64,000 nucleotides of DNA, taken from positions 689,010 through 753,009 of the forward strand of contig NZ_JAYSGI010000002.1 of assembly GCF_041912895.1 (NCBI RefSeq), in the 5' to 3' direction. How positions within the stretch are numbered: position 1 is the stretch's first letter; each line of letters begins with the position of its first letter. Origin of the DNA: Pelagerythrobacter sp041912895. Its GTDB lineage: Bacteria > Pseudomonadota > Alphaproteobacteria > Sphingomonadales > Sphingomonadaceae. Shown here one piece after another: positions 34,196 through 42,367 of the stretch. The position numbers were made by a program, and so were the translations under genes. Under the pieces are notes generated by a model. It worked only from the letters and a program-made list of their open reading frames with translations. It was not told where the DNA came from and searched no databases.

Positions 34196-35478
34196 CGGGT
34201 CAGCTTCCTTTCGAGGGTCTTGAGCGCGCGGGCGGCACGCAGGATGTCGTGGGGCCGGTGCGCGCCGCGCAGCGCGGCGGCGCTTTCGCCGAAACCGGGC
34301 GAATCGGGTGCGCGCCGGGCGATCGCGCGGTCGAGCGCCGCGTCGTCGTCGGCGGTGCGCAGCCGCAGCGCCGCGACGATGCGCTGACGCGTGGTCTCGA
34401 TATAGGGCCCGGTCAGCAGGTGGAGCCGGCGTGTACGCAGGATGAAAGCGGCCCCGTTCGCCACCAGCCGCCCCTTGCCGAACGCGATCGCGCGCGCTTC
34501 CGCCACGGGCGGGCCGAAGCGGCGGAAGGCGCGCCAGGCGACGACGATCAGCGCGAGCACGAGGCACAGCGTCGCGGCGAGGAACGGCGGCGCGAAGGCG
34601 AGCGTCAGCAGGTTCTGCGTGCGCCCGAGGCCGTTCAGCGTGAGGTCGAACACGACCGGCAGATCCTCGCCCTCCATCGCCACGTCGATCAGATCGTGCG
34701 CCAGCGCGGCGCGCGCGCGGTCGGCCATGCCGTAGTTGTCGAACAGGTCGGGCTCGGCCACGACCATGACGTTCCAGCGGCCGGTATCGCGCCCTTCCTC
34801 GTCGAGCGGCGGCAGGCCGGCGGCCTCGTCGAGTACCGGGTAGTAACCGTCGTCCTCGTAATAGCCGGCGAGAATCGCGCCGTCGCTCGTCGTGACGAGC
34901 GGGACCATTCCGACATCGCCGATCGTCTGCACCTGCTCGCGGTCGGGCAGCGATCCGCGCCGGGCACCCCATTGCCAGTCCGCGCCGTCTGCCGGGTCGA
35001 GCTCTACGATTTTCGCCTCGCCCTGATACTCCGCCCCCAGCGTCGGGAACCACGGCACCGGGCTCACGCCGCCCAGCATCACCCAGCCGTCTTCCTTCTC
35101 GACCGGAACCGAGTCGGGAATCTCGATCGCATACCACTTGGGCAGGACCAGTATCGTCGGACCGGCATAGCGCCGCCGGTCGATCAGTTCGGTCAGCTCC
35201 TCGCCATCGGCGAATGTCGGCGGGGTCAGGATGAGCAGCGCGTTGTCGTCGAACGCGGCCTGGTTGCGCGAGATCGTGACCTCGTGACCTTCGGCTTCGA
35301 GGATATCGACCAGCGCGGCATAGCCGGTCAACCCCTTCGCCGCGGCGTGGCTGCCGCCGTCGTTCGGCCCGCGCGAGGTCTCGCCCGCGCCGATCAGGTA
35401 CAGCGTCGCGGCGAAGGCGAGCGCGCCGAACAGCAGCAGGCCGAACACGACCTTGGGGTTGAACGCAGGCGAATTCAC
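34192..35478 (-). CDS. DUF4350-domain membrane protein
   Basis: A 428-residue protein starting at GTG 35478, which overlaps the DUF4129 stop (GTGA). One membrane helix (about residues 10-30, VVFGLLLFGALAFAATLYLI) is followed by a DUF4350-like domain (KGLTGYAALVDILEAEGHEV near 50). A further membrane helix sits near residue 310 (FLAATLCLVLALIVVAWRAF) and a basic cytoplasmic tail ends the protein. The extracytoplasmic domain resembles glutamine-amidotransferase-like folds without an evident catalytic Cys, so a structural or sensing role is possible. It belongs to the MoxR operon. Confidence 0.82.
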   Translation of the reverse strand: MNSPAFNPKVVFGLLLFGALAFAATLYLIGAGETSRGPNDGGSHAAAKGLTGYAALVDILEAEGHEVTISRNQAAFDDNALLILTPPTFADGEELTELIDRRRYAGPTILVLPKWYAIEIPDSVPVEKEDGWVMLGGVSPVPWFPTLGAEYQGEAKIVELDPADGADWQWGARRGSLPDREQVQTIGDVGMVPLVTTSDGAILAGYYEDDGYYPVLDEAAGLPPLDEEGRDTGRWNVMVVAEPDLFDNYGMADRARAALAHDLIDVAMEGEDLPVVFDLTLNGLGRTQNLLTLAFAPPFLAATLCLVLALIVVAWRAFRRFGPPVAEARAIAFGKGRLVANGAAFILRTRRLHLLTGPYIETTRQRIVAALRLRTADDDAALDRAIARRAPDSPGFGESAAALRGAHRPHDILRAARALKTLERKLTR

Positions 35479-36173
35479 GCCGCGCGCCCCGGCAGGCGCT
35501 GGAGCGCGAATTCGGCATAGGCCTCGCGCGCGGCGCGCCAGTCGTCCTCGCCCAGGGCGCGCAGCGCGAACAGGCTGCGTTCGACCCGCTCGGCGATCGC
35601 GGCGAAGGCGCTGCGCGCGGCCTCGGGCAGCGCGGGCAGCAGCGCAAGCTCGCGCGCGGTGCTCGAGGGTTCGACCCAGTCGGGCCGGGCGGCGGCGATC
35701 TGGCCGACGCTGCGGCGCAGCAGCAGGTGCGTCGCCTCGTCGTAGCGGCCCTCGGCGGCCAGGCGGTCGGCATCCTCGAGCAGCGCGAGCGCGTCGGCGC
35801 GGTCGGGCGCCCACGCCTCGTCCTCGAGCGACGTCTCGCGCCTCTCCCGCATCAGCACCGGGGCGAGCAGCCGCCACAGCAGCCAGGCGAGCAGAGCGAC
35901 CGCAAGAGCGAGCAACACCCATTTGAACACCGGCCACGACATGCCGAGCGCGCGCCCGATCGGCGCCAGGAATTCGCCGATGGCCTGGAACAGGCTGACG
36001 AGCCAGCCGGGCGGCGGCAGCTGCTCGGGCATCTGCACGGGCGCGAACTGGATGGTGTCGTCGGCGCGCACCGCTTCCCAGCCGCTGCCCACCTGCGGCA
36101 CATCACGGTCGGTGATTTCGGCTGCGCCCCTTGTCACGTGCAGGGTGGTGGCAGGTCGCACGGGCGCGTGCAA
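35475..36173 (-). CDS. DUF4129-domain protein
   Basis: A protein of about 220-232 residues with one membrane helix (about residues 82-105, VFKWVLLALAVALLAWLLWR) and a C-terminal cytoplasmic DUF4129-type helical domain (ADRLAAEGRYDEATHLLLRR near 140). The start is unclear: TTG 36173, GTG 36161 and GTG 36137 are all in frame and none has a strong Shine-Dalgarno sequence; the outermost is reported. It begins 12 bp after pheA and its stop overlaps the DUF4350 start (GTGA). It opens the DUF4129-DUF4350-MoxR-DUF58-SpoIIM-RDD series. Confidence 0.8.
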   Translation of the reverse strand: MHAPVRPATTLHVTRGAAEITDRDVPQVGSGWEAVRADDTIQFAPVQMPEQLPPPGWLVSLFQAIGEFLAPIGRALGMSWPVFKWVLLALAVALLAWLLWRLLAPVLMRERRETSLEDEAWAPDRADALALLEDADRLAAEGRYDEATHLLLRRSVGQIAAARPDWVEPSSTARELALLPALPEAARSAFAAIAERVERSLFALRALGEDDWRAAREAYAEFALQRLPGRAA

Positions 36174-36185
36174 GCCCGCCCGCCG

Positions 36186-37094
36186 TCAGCCGCGGCGGCG
36201 GGCCTGGCGATAGCTGCCGAGCAGGCGCAGTTCCTTGCAGTGGAAGGCCAGCTCCTCGAACGCGGTGTCGACCCGCGGATCGCCCGGCGCGCCCACGATG
36301 TCGGCGTAGAACATCGTCGCGGCGAAGCTCGCACCCTGCTGATAGCTTTCGAGCTTGGTCATGTTGACCCCGTTGGTCGCGAAGCAACCGAGCGCCTTGT
36401 AGAGCGCGGCAGGGACGTTCTTCACCTCGAACACGAAGGTCGTCATCGCCGCGTCGCCCGCGAGGCTCGCGGGATCGAGCGGATCGCGTGCGAGCACGAC
36501 GAAACGCGTGGTGTTGTCGGCCGCGTCCTCGACCCGATCCTCGACCACCTGCAATCCGTAGAGCTCGCCTGCCAGCTTGGGTGCGACCGCGGCGAGCTTG
36601 GGATCACGCCTTTCGGCAACGAACGCCGCGGCGCCCGCGGTGTCGGCATGGCTCAACGGCACGATGCCGCGCTCGCGCAGGAACAGCCGCGACTGGCCGA
36701 GCGCCTGCGGGTGGCTGTAGGCCGCTTCGAACGGGCCGAAGCTGCCGTCGGGGTGGGGCATCGCCATCAGCGCATGGGTGATCGGCATGAAATGCTCGCC
36801 CACGATGGCGAGGCCGCTTTCGGGCAGCAGGAAATGAATATCGGCGACGCGGCCGTGCTGACTGTTCTCGATCGGGATGATCGCGCATTCGGCGCGCCCG
36901 TCTCTCACCGCTTCGAGCGCATCCTCGAACCCGAAGCACGGCAGCGGCAGGTAATCGGGTGTGGCCTCGCCCGCGGCGCGGTGCGAATTGGCGCCGGGTG
37001 CGCCCTGGAAGGCGACCGCGCGCGCGGGATCCTGCGCGGCGGCGGCGCGCATCCGCTCGACCATGGCGAGCGCGGGAGCGGGAAAGCTGTGCAT
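36186..37094 (-). CDS. pheA: Prephenate dehydratase
   Basis: Makes phenylpyruvate from prephenate in phenylalanine synthesis; cytoplasmic. The protein has 302 residues from ATG 37094 (MHSFPAPALAMVERMRAAAA). The PDT domain (about 25-205) shows VAFQGAPGANSHRAA, ECAIIPIENSQHGRVADIHF and DNTTRFVVLARD with the catalytic Thr-Arg-Phe motif. A C-terminal ACT regulatory domain (about 215-300) has NVPAALYKALGCFATNGVNM and TKLESYQQG, the usual phenylalanine-binding region, so feedback inhibition is expected. The monofunctional form lacks chorismate mutase. Divergent from a membrane-anchored cytochrome c gene. Confidence 0.96.
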   Translation of the reverse strand: MHSFPAPALAMVERMRAAAAQDPARAVAFQGAPGANSHRAAGEATPDYLPLPCFGFEDALEAVRDGRAECAIIPIENSQHGRVADIHFLLPESGLAIVGEHFMPITHALMAMPHPDGSFGPFEAAYSHPQALGQSRLFLRERGIVPLSHADTAGAAAFVAERRDPKLAAVAPKLAGELYGLQVVEDRVEDAADNTTRFVVLARDPLDPASLAGDAAMTTFVFEVKNVPAALYKALGCFATNGVNMTKLESYQQGASFAATMFYADIVGAPGDPRVDTAFEELAFHCKELRLLGSYRQARRRG

Positions 37095-37216
37095 CGGGGC
37101 GAGCGCGTAGACCGGGGCCCGGCCGCTCGCAAGACATATGGCTTGCGCTCGCGGGGGGTGCCGACTAGAGCGGCGCCCGAAAACAGCCACAACCGGATTT
37201 CTCGGATTTTCAGCGC

Positions 37217-37882
37217 ATGGACGATCGTTTCAACACCGCCGCCGGATGGGTTCTCTTCGCTGGCATCGTCGGTCTCGGCCTGTCGGCGGTGAGCTCGCGC
37301 TATTTCGCGACCCACGCGCCCGAAGAGGGCGGTTATCCGATCGAAGGCGCGGTCGAGGAAGGCGGCGCCGAGGAAGTGCTCGACTACGGCGCGCTGCTCG
37401 CCGCGGCCGATGCCGCCGCGGGCGAAGCCGCCGCGGTCGCCCGTTGCGGCACCTGCCACACCTTCAACCAGGGCGGCGCCAACGGCCAGGGGCCGAACCT
37501 TTACGGCATGATGGGCAAGCCGATCGGCGAAGGCATCCCCGGCTTCACCTTCAGCGACGCGCTGGCGAGCCACGGTGGTTCGTGGAGCTACGAGAACATG
37601 TTCGCCTGGCTCGAAAGCCCGCGCGGGTTCGCGCCGGGCACGAAGATGAGCTTCGCCGGCCTGTCGAGCCCCGAAGACCGCGCCAATATCATCCGCTTCA
37701 TGTACGAGAACGGCGGCGGCCCGCCGCTGCCCGAGCCCCTGCCCGAAGAAGCGAGCGAGGGCGAGGAGGCCGCGACCGACGCCGCAGCCGATGCCGAAGT
37801 GGAGAACACCGGCGAGGCCGGCACGCCCGAGGCCGATGCTCCGGCGGCGGGCGCCGACCAGACCAACCCGGTCGGCGAGTAA
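37217..37882 (+). CDS. Membrane-anchored c-type cytochrome (CycM-like)
   Basis: Electron carrier held in the inner membrane by an N-terminal helix (about residues 8-28, TAAGWVLFAGIVGLGLSAVS) with the haem domain in the periplasm. One haem c site, ARCGTCHTFNQGGANGQGPN (CGTCH at about residues 76-80), with the distal Met ligand in GTKMSFAGL (near 143). The layout matches the CycM / cytochrome c552 type that links the bc1 complex to the terminal oxidase. An acidic Ala/Glu-rich tail (about 175-221) is unusually long. Length 221. Divergent from pheA. Confidence 0.92.
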   Translation: MDDRFNTAAGWVLFAGIVGLGLSAVSSRYFATHAPEEGGYPIEGAVEEGGAEEVLDYGALLAAADAAAGEAAAVARCGTCHTFNQGGANGQGPNLYGMMGKPIGEGIPGFTFSDALASHGGSWSYENMFAWLESPRGFAPGTKMSFAGLSSPEDRANIIRFMYENGGGPPLPEPLPEEASEGEEAATDAAADAEVENTGEAGTPEADAPAAGADQTNPVGE

Positions 37883-37904
37883 GGCTCGCTTTCGGTTCAG
37901 GGCA

Positions 37905-38570
37905 CTAGGCGCGTCCCTTGAACCCCTGCGCGACGACGTACCATTCCGACGAGCCCTTGCGGCTCGCGGGCGGCTTGGCGTGCTTCACGGTGCGGAAGTG
38001 CTTCTTGAGCAGCGTCAGCAGCTCGGTGTCGGTGCCGCCCGCCAGCACCTTGGCGAGATAGGTTCCGCCTTCGGCCAGCGTCTCCACGGCGAACCAGGCG
38101 CCCGCTTCGACCAACCCCATCGTGCGCAAGTGGTCGGTCTGCTTGTGGCCGACGGTGTTGGCCGCCATGTCGGACATCACCAGATCGGGTGGGCCGTCGA
38201 GCGCGGCTTCGAGCGTGGCGGGCGCGGCGTCGTCCATGAAATCCATCTGCAGGATGATGACGCCCTCGATCGGCTCGACCTCGAGCAAGTCGATCCCCAC
38301 GATCGCGGCTTTCGGCACCTGCTTGCGCACGACCTGGCTCCACCCGCCCGGCGCGATGCCGAGATCGACCACCCGGCGCACGCCCTTCAGCAGGCCGAAC
38401 TTCTCGTCGAGCTCGATCAGCTTGTAGGCCGCGCGGCTGCGATAGCCCTCGGCCTTCGCCTGCTTCACATACGGATCGTTGAGCTGGCGTTCGAGCCAGC
38501 GGGTCGAGGACGCGGTGCGCCCGCGCGCGTTCTTCACCCGCTTGTCGGGGTTGCGGCCGGCGCGGGGCAT
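37905..38570 (-). CDS. rlmE: 23S rRNA (uridine-2'-O-)-methyltransferase RlmE
   Basis: FtsJ-type methyltransferase that modifies U2552 of 23S rRNA with S-adenosylmethionine. It has 221 residues from ATG 38570 (MPRAGRNPDKRVKNARGRTA). The K-D-K-E set is visible: RSRAAYKLIELDEKFGLL (Lys), VVDLGIAPGGWSQVV (SAM motif I), DLVMSDMAANTVGHKQTDH (Asp), GTYLAKVLAGG (Lys) and SSEWYVVAQGFKG (Glu). The start overlaps the ppx stop (TGATG), the common ppx-rlmE pair of alphaproteobacteria. Confidence 0.95.
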   Translation of the reverse strand: MPRAGRNPDKRVKNARGRTASSTRWLERQLNDPYVKQAKAEGYRSRAAYKLIELDEKFGLLKGVRRVVDLGIAPGGWSQVVRKQVPKAAIVGIDLLEVEPIEGVIILQMDFMDDAAPATLEAALDGPPDLVMSDMAANTVGHKQTDHLRTMGLVEAGAWFAVETLAEGGTYLAKVLAGGTDTELLTLLKKHFRTVKHAKPPASRKGSSEWYVVAQGFKGRA

Positions 38571-39739
38571 CAGTGGCGACTGCGCGGTGCGGGAGGGACG
38601 ATCTCCGCCGCCATCAGGCTGCGCAGGATGCCCTCGCGGATGCCGCGATCGGCCACGCCGAGGCGCTCGGCAGGCCAGATGTCGAGGATCGATTCGAGGA
38701 TCGCGCATCCCGCGACGACCAGTTCGGCGCGATCGTTGCCGATGCACGGCAGCCGGCCGCGCTCGTCGGGCGTCATCGTGGCGAGGCGGGCGCTGATCCC
38801 GCGCATCGAGCCCGAAGGCACGATCAGTCCGTCGACCGCGCGCCGATCGTACTGGGGCAGTTCGAGGTGGACGCTGGCGAGCGTGGTCACCGTGCCGCTG
38901 GTGCCCAGCAGGCGAATCTCGGCTTCGGTCTCGGCATGCGCGGCGATGCGTTCGGCGAACGGAGCGAAGCTTTCGGAGACGACGCGGCGCATCTCGGCAT
39001 AGCGGGCGCTGCGCTCGCCCGGCTCGCCCTCGACCCGACCGACGGTATCGGTCAGCGAGACGACGCCCCATGGCACGCTCTGCCAGTCGAGGATACGCGG
39101 AACGTTGCCGCCGGGCTCGATCAGCACGAGTTCGGTCGAGCCGCCGCCGATGTCGAAGATCACCGCCGGGCCTTCGCCGCTTTCGAGCAGGATATGACAG
39201 CCGAGCACGGCTAGCCGCGCTTCCTCCTGCGCCGAGATGATGTCGAGCACGATACCCGTCTCGCGCCGGACGCGTTCGATGAACTCAGCGCCGTTGGCGG
39301 CGCGGCGGCAGGCCTCGGTGGCGACCGAGCGGGCGAGGTGAACGTTGCGCCGCCGCAGTTTTTCGGCGCAGACGTGCAGCGCGGCGAGCGCACGGTCCAT
39401 CGCCTCGTTGCTCAGTCGGCCGGACATCGCCAGCCCTTCCCCGAGCCGGACCACCCGGCTGAAGGCGTCGATCACGGTGAAGTTCTCGCCCGAAGGCCGC
39501 GCGATCAGCAGGCGGCAGTTGTTGGTGCCCAGATCGAGCGCGGCATAGGCCTGGCGGCGTGTCGGCGCCCCGCCGCGCTGCTCGCCGCCCTGCGCACTGC
39601 GGCGCGGCGGACGGTTCGCGGGCTTCTTCCTGTCGTCGGGCGCGGGGTGCTTGTAGCGGAAATCGGCTACTTTGCCGGACGTCTTTCCCCTCGCTGCGCC
39701 TGACCTCCTGTGTCTGTCCGGCGGAGAAAGATCCGCCAT
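38570..39739 (-). CDS. ppx: Exopolyphosphatase / guanosine pentaphosphate phosphohydrolase family
   Basis: Ppx/GppA-family phosphatase acting on polyphosphate or pppGpp. It has 389 residues from ATG 39739 (MADLSPPDRHRRSGAARGKT). A basic, Arg/Lys-rich N-terminal extension of about 65 residues precedes the actin-like ATPase fold, which begins AYAALDLGTNNCRLLIARP. Further motifs are RSVATEACRRAANGAEFIER, ISAQEEARLAVLG and the phosphate-binding VIFDIGGGSTELVLIEPGG. Its length is nearer short alphaproteobacterial Ppx1-type proteins, lacking the long C-terminal HD-like region of E. coli Ppx. It is co-transcribed with rlmE. Confidence 0.93.
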   Translation of the reverse strand: MADLSPPDRHRRSGAARGKTSGKVADFRYKHPAPDDRKKPANRPPRRSAQGGEQRGGAPTRRQAYAALDLGTNNCRLLIARPSGENFTVIDAFSRVVRLGEGLAMSGRLSNEAMDRALAALHVCAEKLRRRNVHLARSVATEACRRAANGAEFIERVRRETGIVLDIISAQEEARLAVLGCHILLESGEGPAVIFDIGGGSTELVLIEPGGNVPRILDWQSVPWGVVSLTDTVGRVEGEPGERSARYAEMRRVVSESFAPFAERIAAHAETEAEIRLLGTSGTVTTLASVHLELPQYDRRAVDGLIVPSGSMRGISARLATMTPDERGRLPCIGNDRAELVVAGCAILESILDIWPAERLGVADRGIREGILRSLMAAEIVPPAPRSRH

Positions 39740-39852
39740 TTTCCAAAGCTTTCTATTCCTCCCGCGCAAGGCCGCGCGGGGACCTGGCCTCGATGCTAGC
39801 GCGCGCGCGATGCGGGGGCAAGAGCGGGGGCTGGTACGGGGCGAGTGCGGGC

Positions 39853-39881
39853 TTGACCTCGCGCGCGCGCAAACCTAGATG
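39853..39881 (+). promoter_or_regulatory. Sigma-70 promoter of tRNA-Gln
   Basis: TTGACC (39853-39858) and TAGATG (39876-39881) are separated by exactly 17 bp and end 26 bp before the mature tRNA. A GC-rich alternating stretch fills the spacer. Confidence 0.7.
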
Positions 39882-39907
39882 CGCCCCCTCGCGAGCGTGC
39901 TCGCCGA

Positions 39908-39981
39908 TGCCCCGTCGTCTAATGGTAAGACTACGGACTCTGACTCCGTCAATTGAGGTTCGAATCCTCACGGGGCATCCA
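39908..39981 (+). tRNA. tRNA-Gln (anticodon CTG)
   Basis: A complete cloverleaf of 74 nt with encoded CCA. The acceptor TGCCCCG pairs with CGGGGCA. The D-arm contains TCTAATGGTAAGA, the anticodon arm is ACGGA-CTCTGAC-TCCGT with anticodon CTG (decodes CAG), and the T-arm is GAGGTTCGAATCCTC. It marks the left edge of the accessory segment that follows, a typical integration position. Confidence 0.95.
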
Positions 39982-40353
39982 CTGTTTTTCTTTAGGAAAT
40001 CAGGAGCATGGTACTTAATCCGCCACGGCTTTTGAGTACCATGTGGTTCTGCAAGATTTTTCCTTAGATTCCAGCGGGTTACGCGGCCATGCGCGCAAAT
40101 GCGGGTTGCTCCCTGCGACGTAGATGCGATATAAGTCGTTCAGGTTTAGGGGTGCGCAGACTCCGAGCAATCAGATATCGTCAAATCCGCAAGGAGCACG
40201 GCTGGACTGACTCCTAGGCCTCCAGCGATCGTGCAGATCGTAGAGACGCTTATATTCTGACGACCTCGCTCAATACGCCCATAGTATGAGCGATCAATCT
40301 GGATCTTCTGCGCGAACTGCTATCCTTGGCGCGAAGGCAAGAGACTTCAGGCT
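39982..40353. other. Non-coding left part of the accessory segment
   Basis: This 370-bp stretch follows the tRNA 3' end and is clearly richer in A and T than the left flank. It starts with a short T-run (GTTTTTCTTT) that may end tRNA transcription. It contains one 9-bp inverted repeat (see 40007-40043) and no convincing gene. Short open frames are present but show no family features. Confidence 0.6.
40007..40043. repeat. 9-bp inverted repeat just after tRNA-Gln
   Basis: CATGGTACT (40007-40015) and AGTACCATG (40035-40043) are perfect inverted copies around 19 nt. It lies 25 bp after the tRNA. It might be a recombinase arm site, a terminator stem or chance. Confidence 0.45.
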
Positions 40354-40608
40354 GTGAACGAGGAGGGGAAAATTCGCCCGTTCACGATTACGCTTCAGCC
40401 CGGTGATGAACGCTACGAGCCCTTGCCGCCAAATGTGCGGTACGAACCGATAACTATTCGCGAGCGGCCGAACGAGCTTGGCGATAGCGGATTGGCTACG
40501 ACCTTTGGCTTAGACGATCAGCTGTCCGAAATGTCCTGCAGCTTAGGTCAGTCCTACCTCCGACGCGAGGCGGGATCAGGTCGCACCCACCGTTCGCACG
40601 ATGCATAG
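40354..40608 (+). CDS. Small hypothetical protein in the accessory segment
   Basis: An 84-residue acidic ORF from GTG 40354 without a strong Shine-Dalgarno sequence. It reads MNEEGKIRPFTITLQPGDER and then a Pro-rich, charged segment (LPPNVRYEPITIRERPNELG). No membrane segment or known motif was seen. Its stop overlaps the start of the next ORF by 8 bp, which supports a small operon with the two antitoxin-like genes. It could be a toxin partner or a transposon passenger; no function is assigned. Confidence 0.4.
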   Translation: MNEEGKIRPFTITLQPGDERYEPLPPNVRYEPITIRERPNELGDSGLATTFGLDDQLSEMSCSLGQSYLRREAGSGRTHRSHDA

Positions 40609-40894
40609 ACGCCCAGATTTGTTGACCATCATTGAGGCTGGCCTGAGCTCCGATGCAGCGGCGCTGCTCCGAAAGGGGGTGCATCTACATGGCTCAACTG
40701 GAAAACAATCCAATCGGGCTGCTCTGGAAGCGACAACGTGCATCTATCGAGGCGATCTTTTGAGCACCATCTTCTTCATCAACAAAATTCATCCCTGGCT
40801 GGATCGCCCAACACCTTTGAAACGTGCCGAGCAATCGGAGGAAGGCCTTGAGTTTGTCATCGATATAATCGGTGCAATCGGGGCCGGGGTTTAA
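40601..40894 (+). CDS. Small protein resembling the Xre/MbcA/ParS toxin-binding domain
   Basis: A 97-residue ORF from ATG 40601 (overlapping the previous stop). The C-terminal half (HPWLDRPTPLKRAEQSEEGL, then EFVIDIIGAIGAGV) resembles the C-terminal toxin-binding segment of DUF2384 antitoxins, where a P-x-L-x-G-x-TPLE block is followed by an acidic helix. The N-terminal part (LLTIIEAGLSSDAAALLRKG) is helical. It may be a shortened or fused antitoxin. Next ORF begins 5 bp later. The assignment is by pattern only. Confidence 0.45.
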   Translation: MHRRPDLLTIIEAGLSSDAAALLRKGVHLHGSTGKQSNRAALEATTCIYRGDLLSTIFFINKIHPWLDRPTPLKRAEQSEEGLEFVIDIIGAIGAGV

Positions 40895-40899
40895 ATCTG

Positions 40900-41298
40900 A
40901 TGGGCAAGTCCTCGGTGGGATCCGAAAGTGCGAAGCCAGATAGCGCTTGCCTTAATGCTTTCGGAAATATCGCAGAGCATTGGGACATGACCGCTTCGGA
41001 GCAATGCTTGCTCCTTGGCGTCGACGATGCCGAGGCGCTTCAGGATTGGATGGAGCAAGCTCGAGCAGGCGATAGCGTTTCGCTACCTGAGGACACGTTG
41101 GAAGGCATCGGCTGTGTCCTCTCGATATATGCCTCGCTGGTGATCCTGCTCAGCCATGATCGATCGAAAGATTGGGTGCGTACACCCGATCGAGAGCCGC
41201 TGTTTCAAGGCAAGTGCGCGATGTCGCTGATGGCGAGCGGAAATCGCAAGGACCTTGAAGATGTCGCTCGGTACTTGCTGAACGAACGCTACAGATAA
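40900..41298 (+). CDS. Xre/MbcA/ParS-family (DUF2384) antitoxin-like protein
   Basis: A 132-residue protein from ATG 40900. After a short polar N-terminus comes a helical domain (WDMTASEQCLLLGVDDAEAL, about residues 28-48), then TLEGIGCVLSIYASLVILLS and the C-terminal toxin-binding part WVRTPDREPLFQGKCAMSLM with ASGNRKDLEDVARYLL. The order and spacing match MbcA/Xre antitoxins of RES-type toxin-antitoxin pairs (W-x-R-x-PN-x-x-PLF-x-G-x-x-A-x-x-x-M). No RES-domain toxin is seen next to it. It may be an orphan antitoxin left after loss of the toxin, or it may work with the two small ORFs upstream. Confidence 0.65.
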   Translation: MGKSSVGSESAKPDSACLNAFGNIAEHWDMTASEQCLLLGVDDAEALQDWMEQARAGDSVSLPEDTLEGIGCVLSIYASLVILLSHDRSKDWVRTPDREPLFQGKCAMSLMASGNRKDLEDVARYLLNERYR

Positions 41299-41510
41299 GC
41301 GAGCGCTGTGCCTGCGCGTTGCCTAACACTATCGCGATGCGGCGTAACCGTGCGCGATTAGAACCTCGGCATCCACTCGTGATCCAGCAGCATCTCAACG
41401 ACAGTACGATGCCGTCTTGCACTACTGGATTATTCTGCCGTTGCCTGACTATCCCGGCACGCATCTCCTGTTCGGAATTGTGACCAAAAATCGCGAGAAC
41501 CGCTTCGCCG

Positions 41511-42313
41511 ATGGAAGGTGCATCGGCGGTGCGCTGGAAGATCACGCGGGTGCATTGCTCGGCTCTGCTCGAACTTGAAGGCGAGCGAGAGCGTCTTGCC
41601 GAACTTGCTGCAAGCGAGGTTCCGGCGGAGACAATCGATAAGCTGGAACAGCTCGACACGCGGATCGCGGCTGAGCGGAATACGCTTCACGCCGGCGGTG
41701 TCAGGGTCGCATATAGCGGTCCTGCCGCTCCTAGGATCGGCGGTCAACCGCCTCGAAGTGCGCATCGGAACCGACGGGGGTCGCGGCCTCGCCGAACGCG
41801 CGGCCCTCGCGCGTGACGAGGCGGAAGCCGCCCGCGCTTCGCTCCGGCGCATTCAGGACGAAGCCGATATGCTCACATTGCTGCGCGCCGTGTTGCAGCA
41901 GGCGCAGGAGGAAACCTCGCGCAGCCTTGTCGGACCCGTCGCAAGCCGCGCCAAGGCTTACATGCAGCGCGTCTTGCCCGGGCTCGAACCGGGGTTTGAT
42001 GCCGACTTCCAGCTGGCCAGTGTGAGCCGCGGGGGGCCTTGACGAGGATCGCGAGCTCCTGTCCCAAGGCACACAGGAGCAACTGGCGCTCTTGTCCCGC
42101 CTCGCATTTGCCGAATTGCTTCGCGAGAAGGGCGCGCCCGTTTCCCTCATGTTGGACGACCCGTTGGTCTATTCGGACGATTACCGACTTCAGGAAATGA
42201 TCAATCTTCTGGATGAAGCTTCGCGCGATATGCAGATAATCGTGCTGAGCTGTCGCGATCGCGCCTTCTGCGCCGCATCAGGCGAGCGATTGGAACTACG
42301 GACGTCGCCGTAG
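41511..42313 (+). pseudogene. Remnant of an SMC-like (YhaN/SbcC-type) ATPase, frameshifted
   Basis: Three consecutive pieces in different frames together resemble the C-terminal third of a large coiled-coil ATPase. Piece one (about 41550-41700) is coiled coil: LELEGERERLAELAASEV and ETIDKLEQLDTRIAAERNTL. Piece two (about 41715-42035) continues with RAALARDEAEAARASLRRIQ and ETSRSLVGPVASRAKAYMQR. Piece three (about 42040-42313) holds the ABC-type end: LLSQGTQEQLALLSRLAFAE, then VSLMLDDPLVYSDD (Walker B) and MQIIVLSCRDRAF. At least two frameshifts (near 41700 and 42038) and loss of the N-terminal Walker A part make this a pseudogene. Related ATPases commonly sit in DNA-repair or defence gene sets. 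Confidence 0.7.
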
Positions 42314-42367
42314 TTTCAGCAGGCCAAGGCGTTTGAAGCAACAAGCGTCGGTGGCTCGCTTCCGGCT

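Noticed and set aside
41150..41659. A 169-codon minus-strand frame between the antitoxin-like gene and the ATPase remnant.
   Set aside because: Part of it looks protein-like, but it overlaps the MbcA-type gene and the coiled-coil remnant on the other strand and has no recognised motif or RBS.
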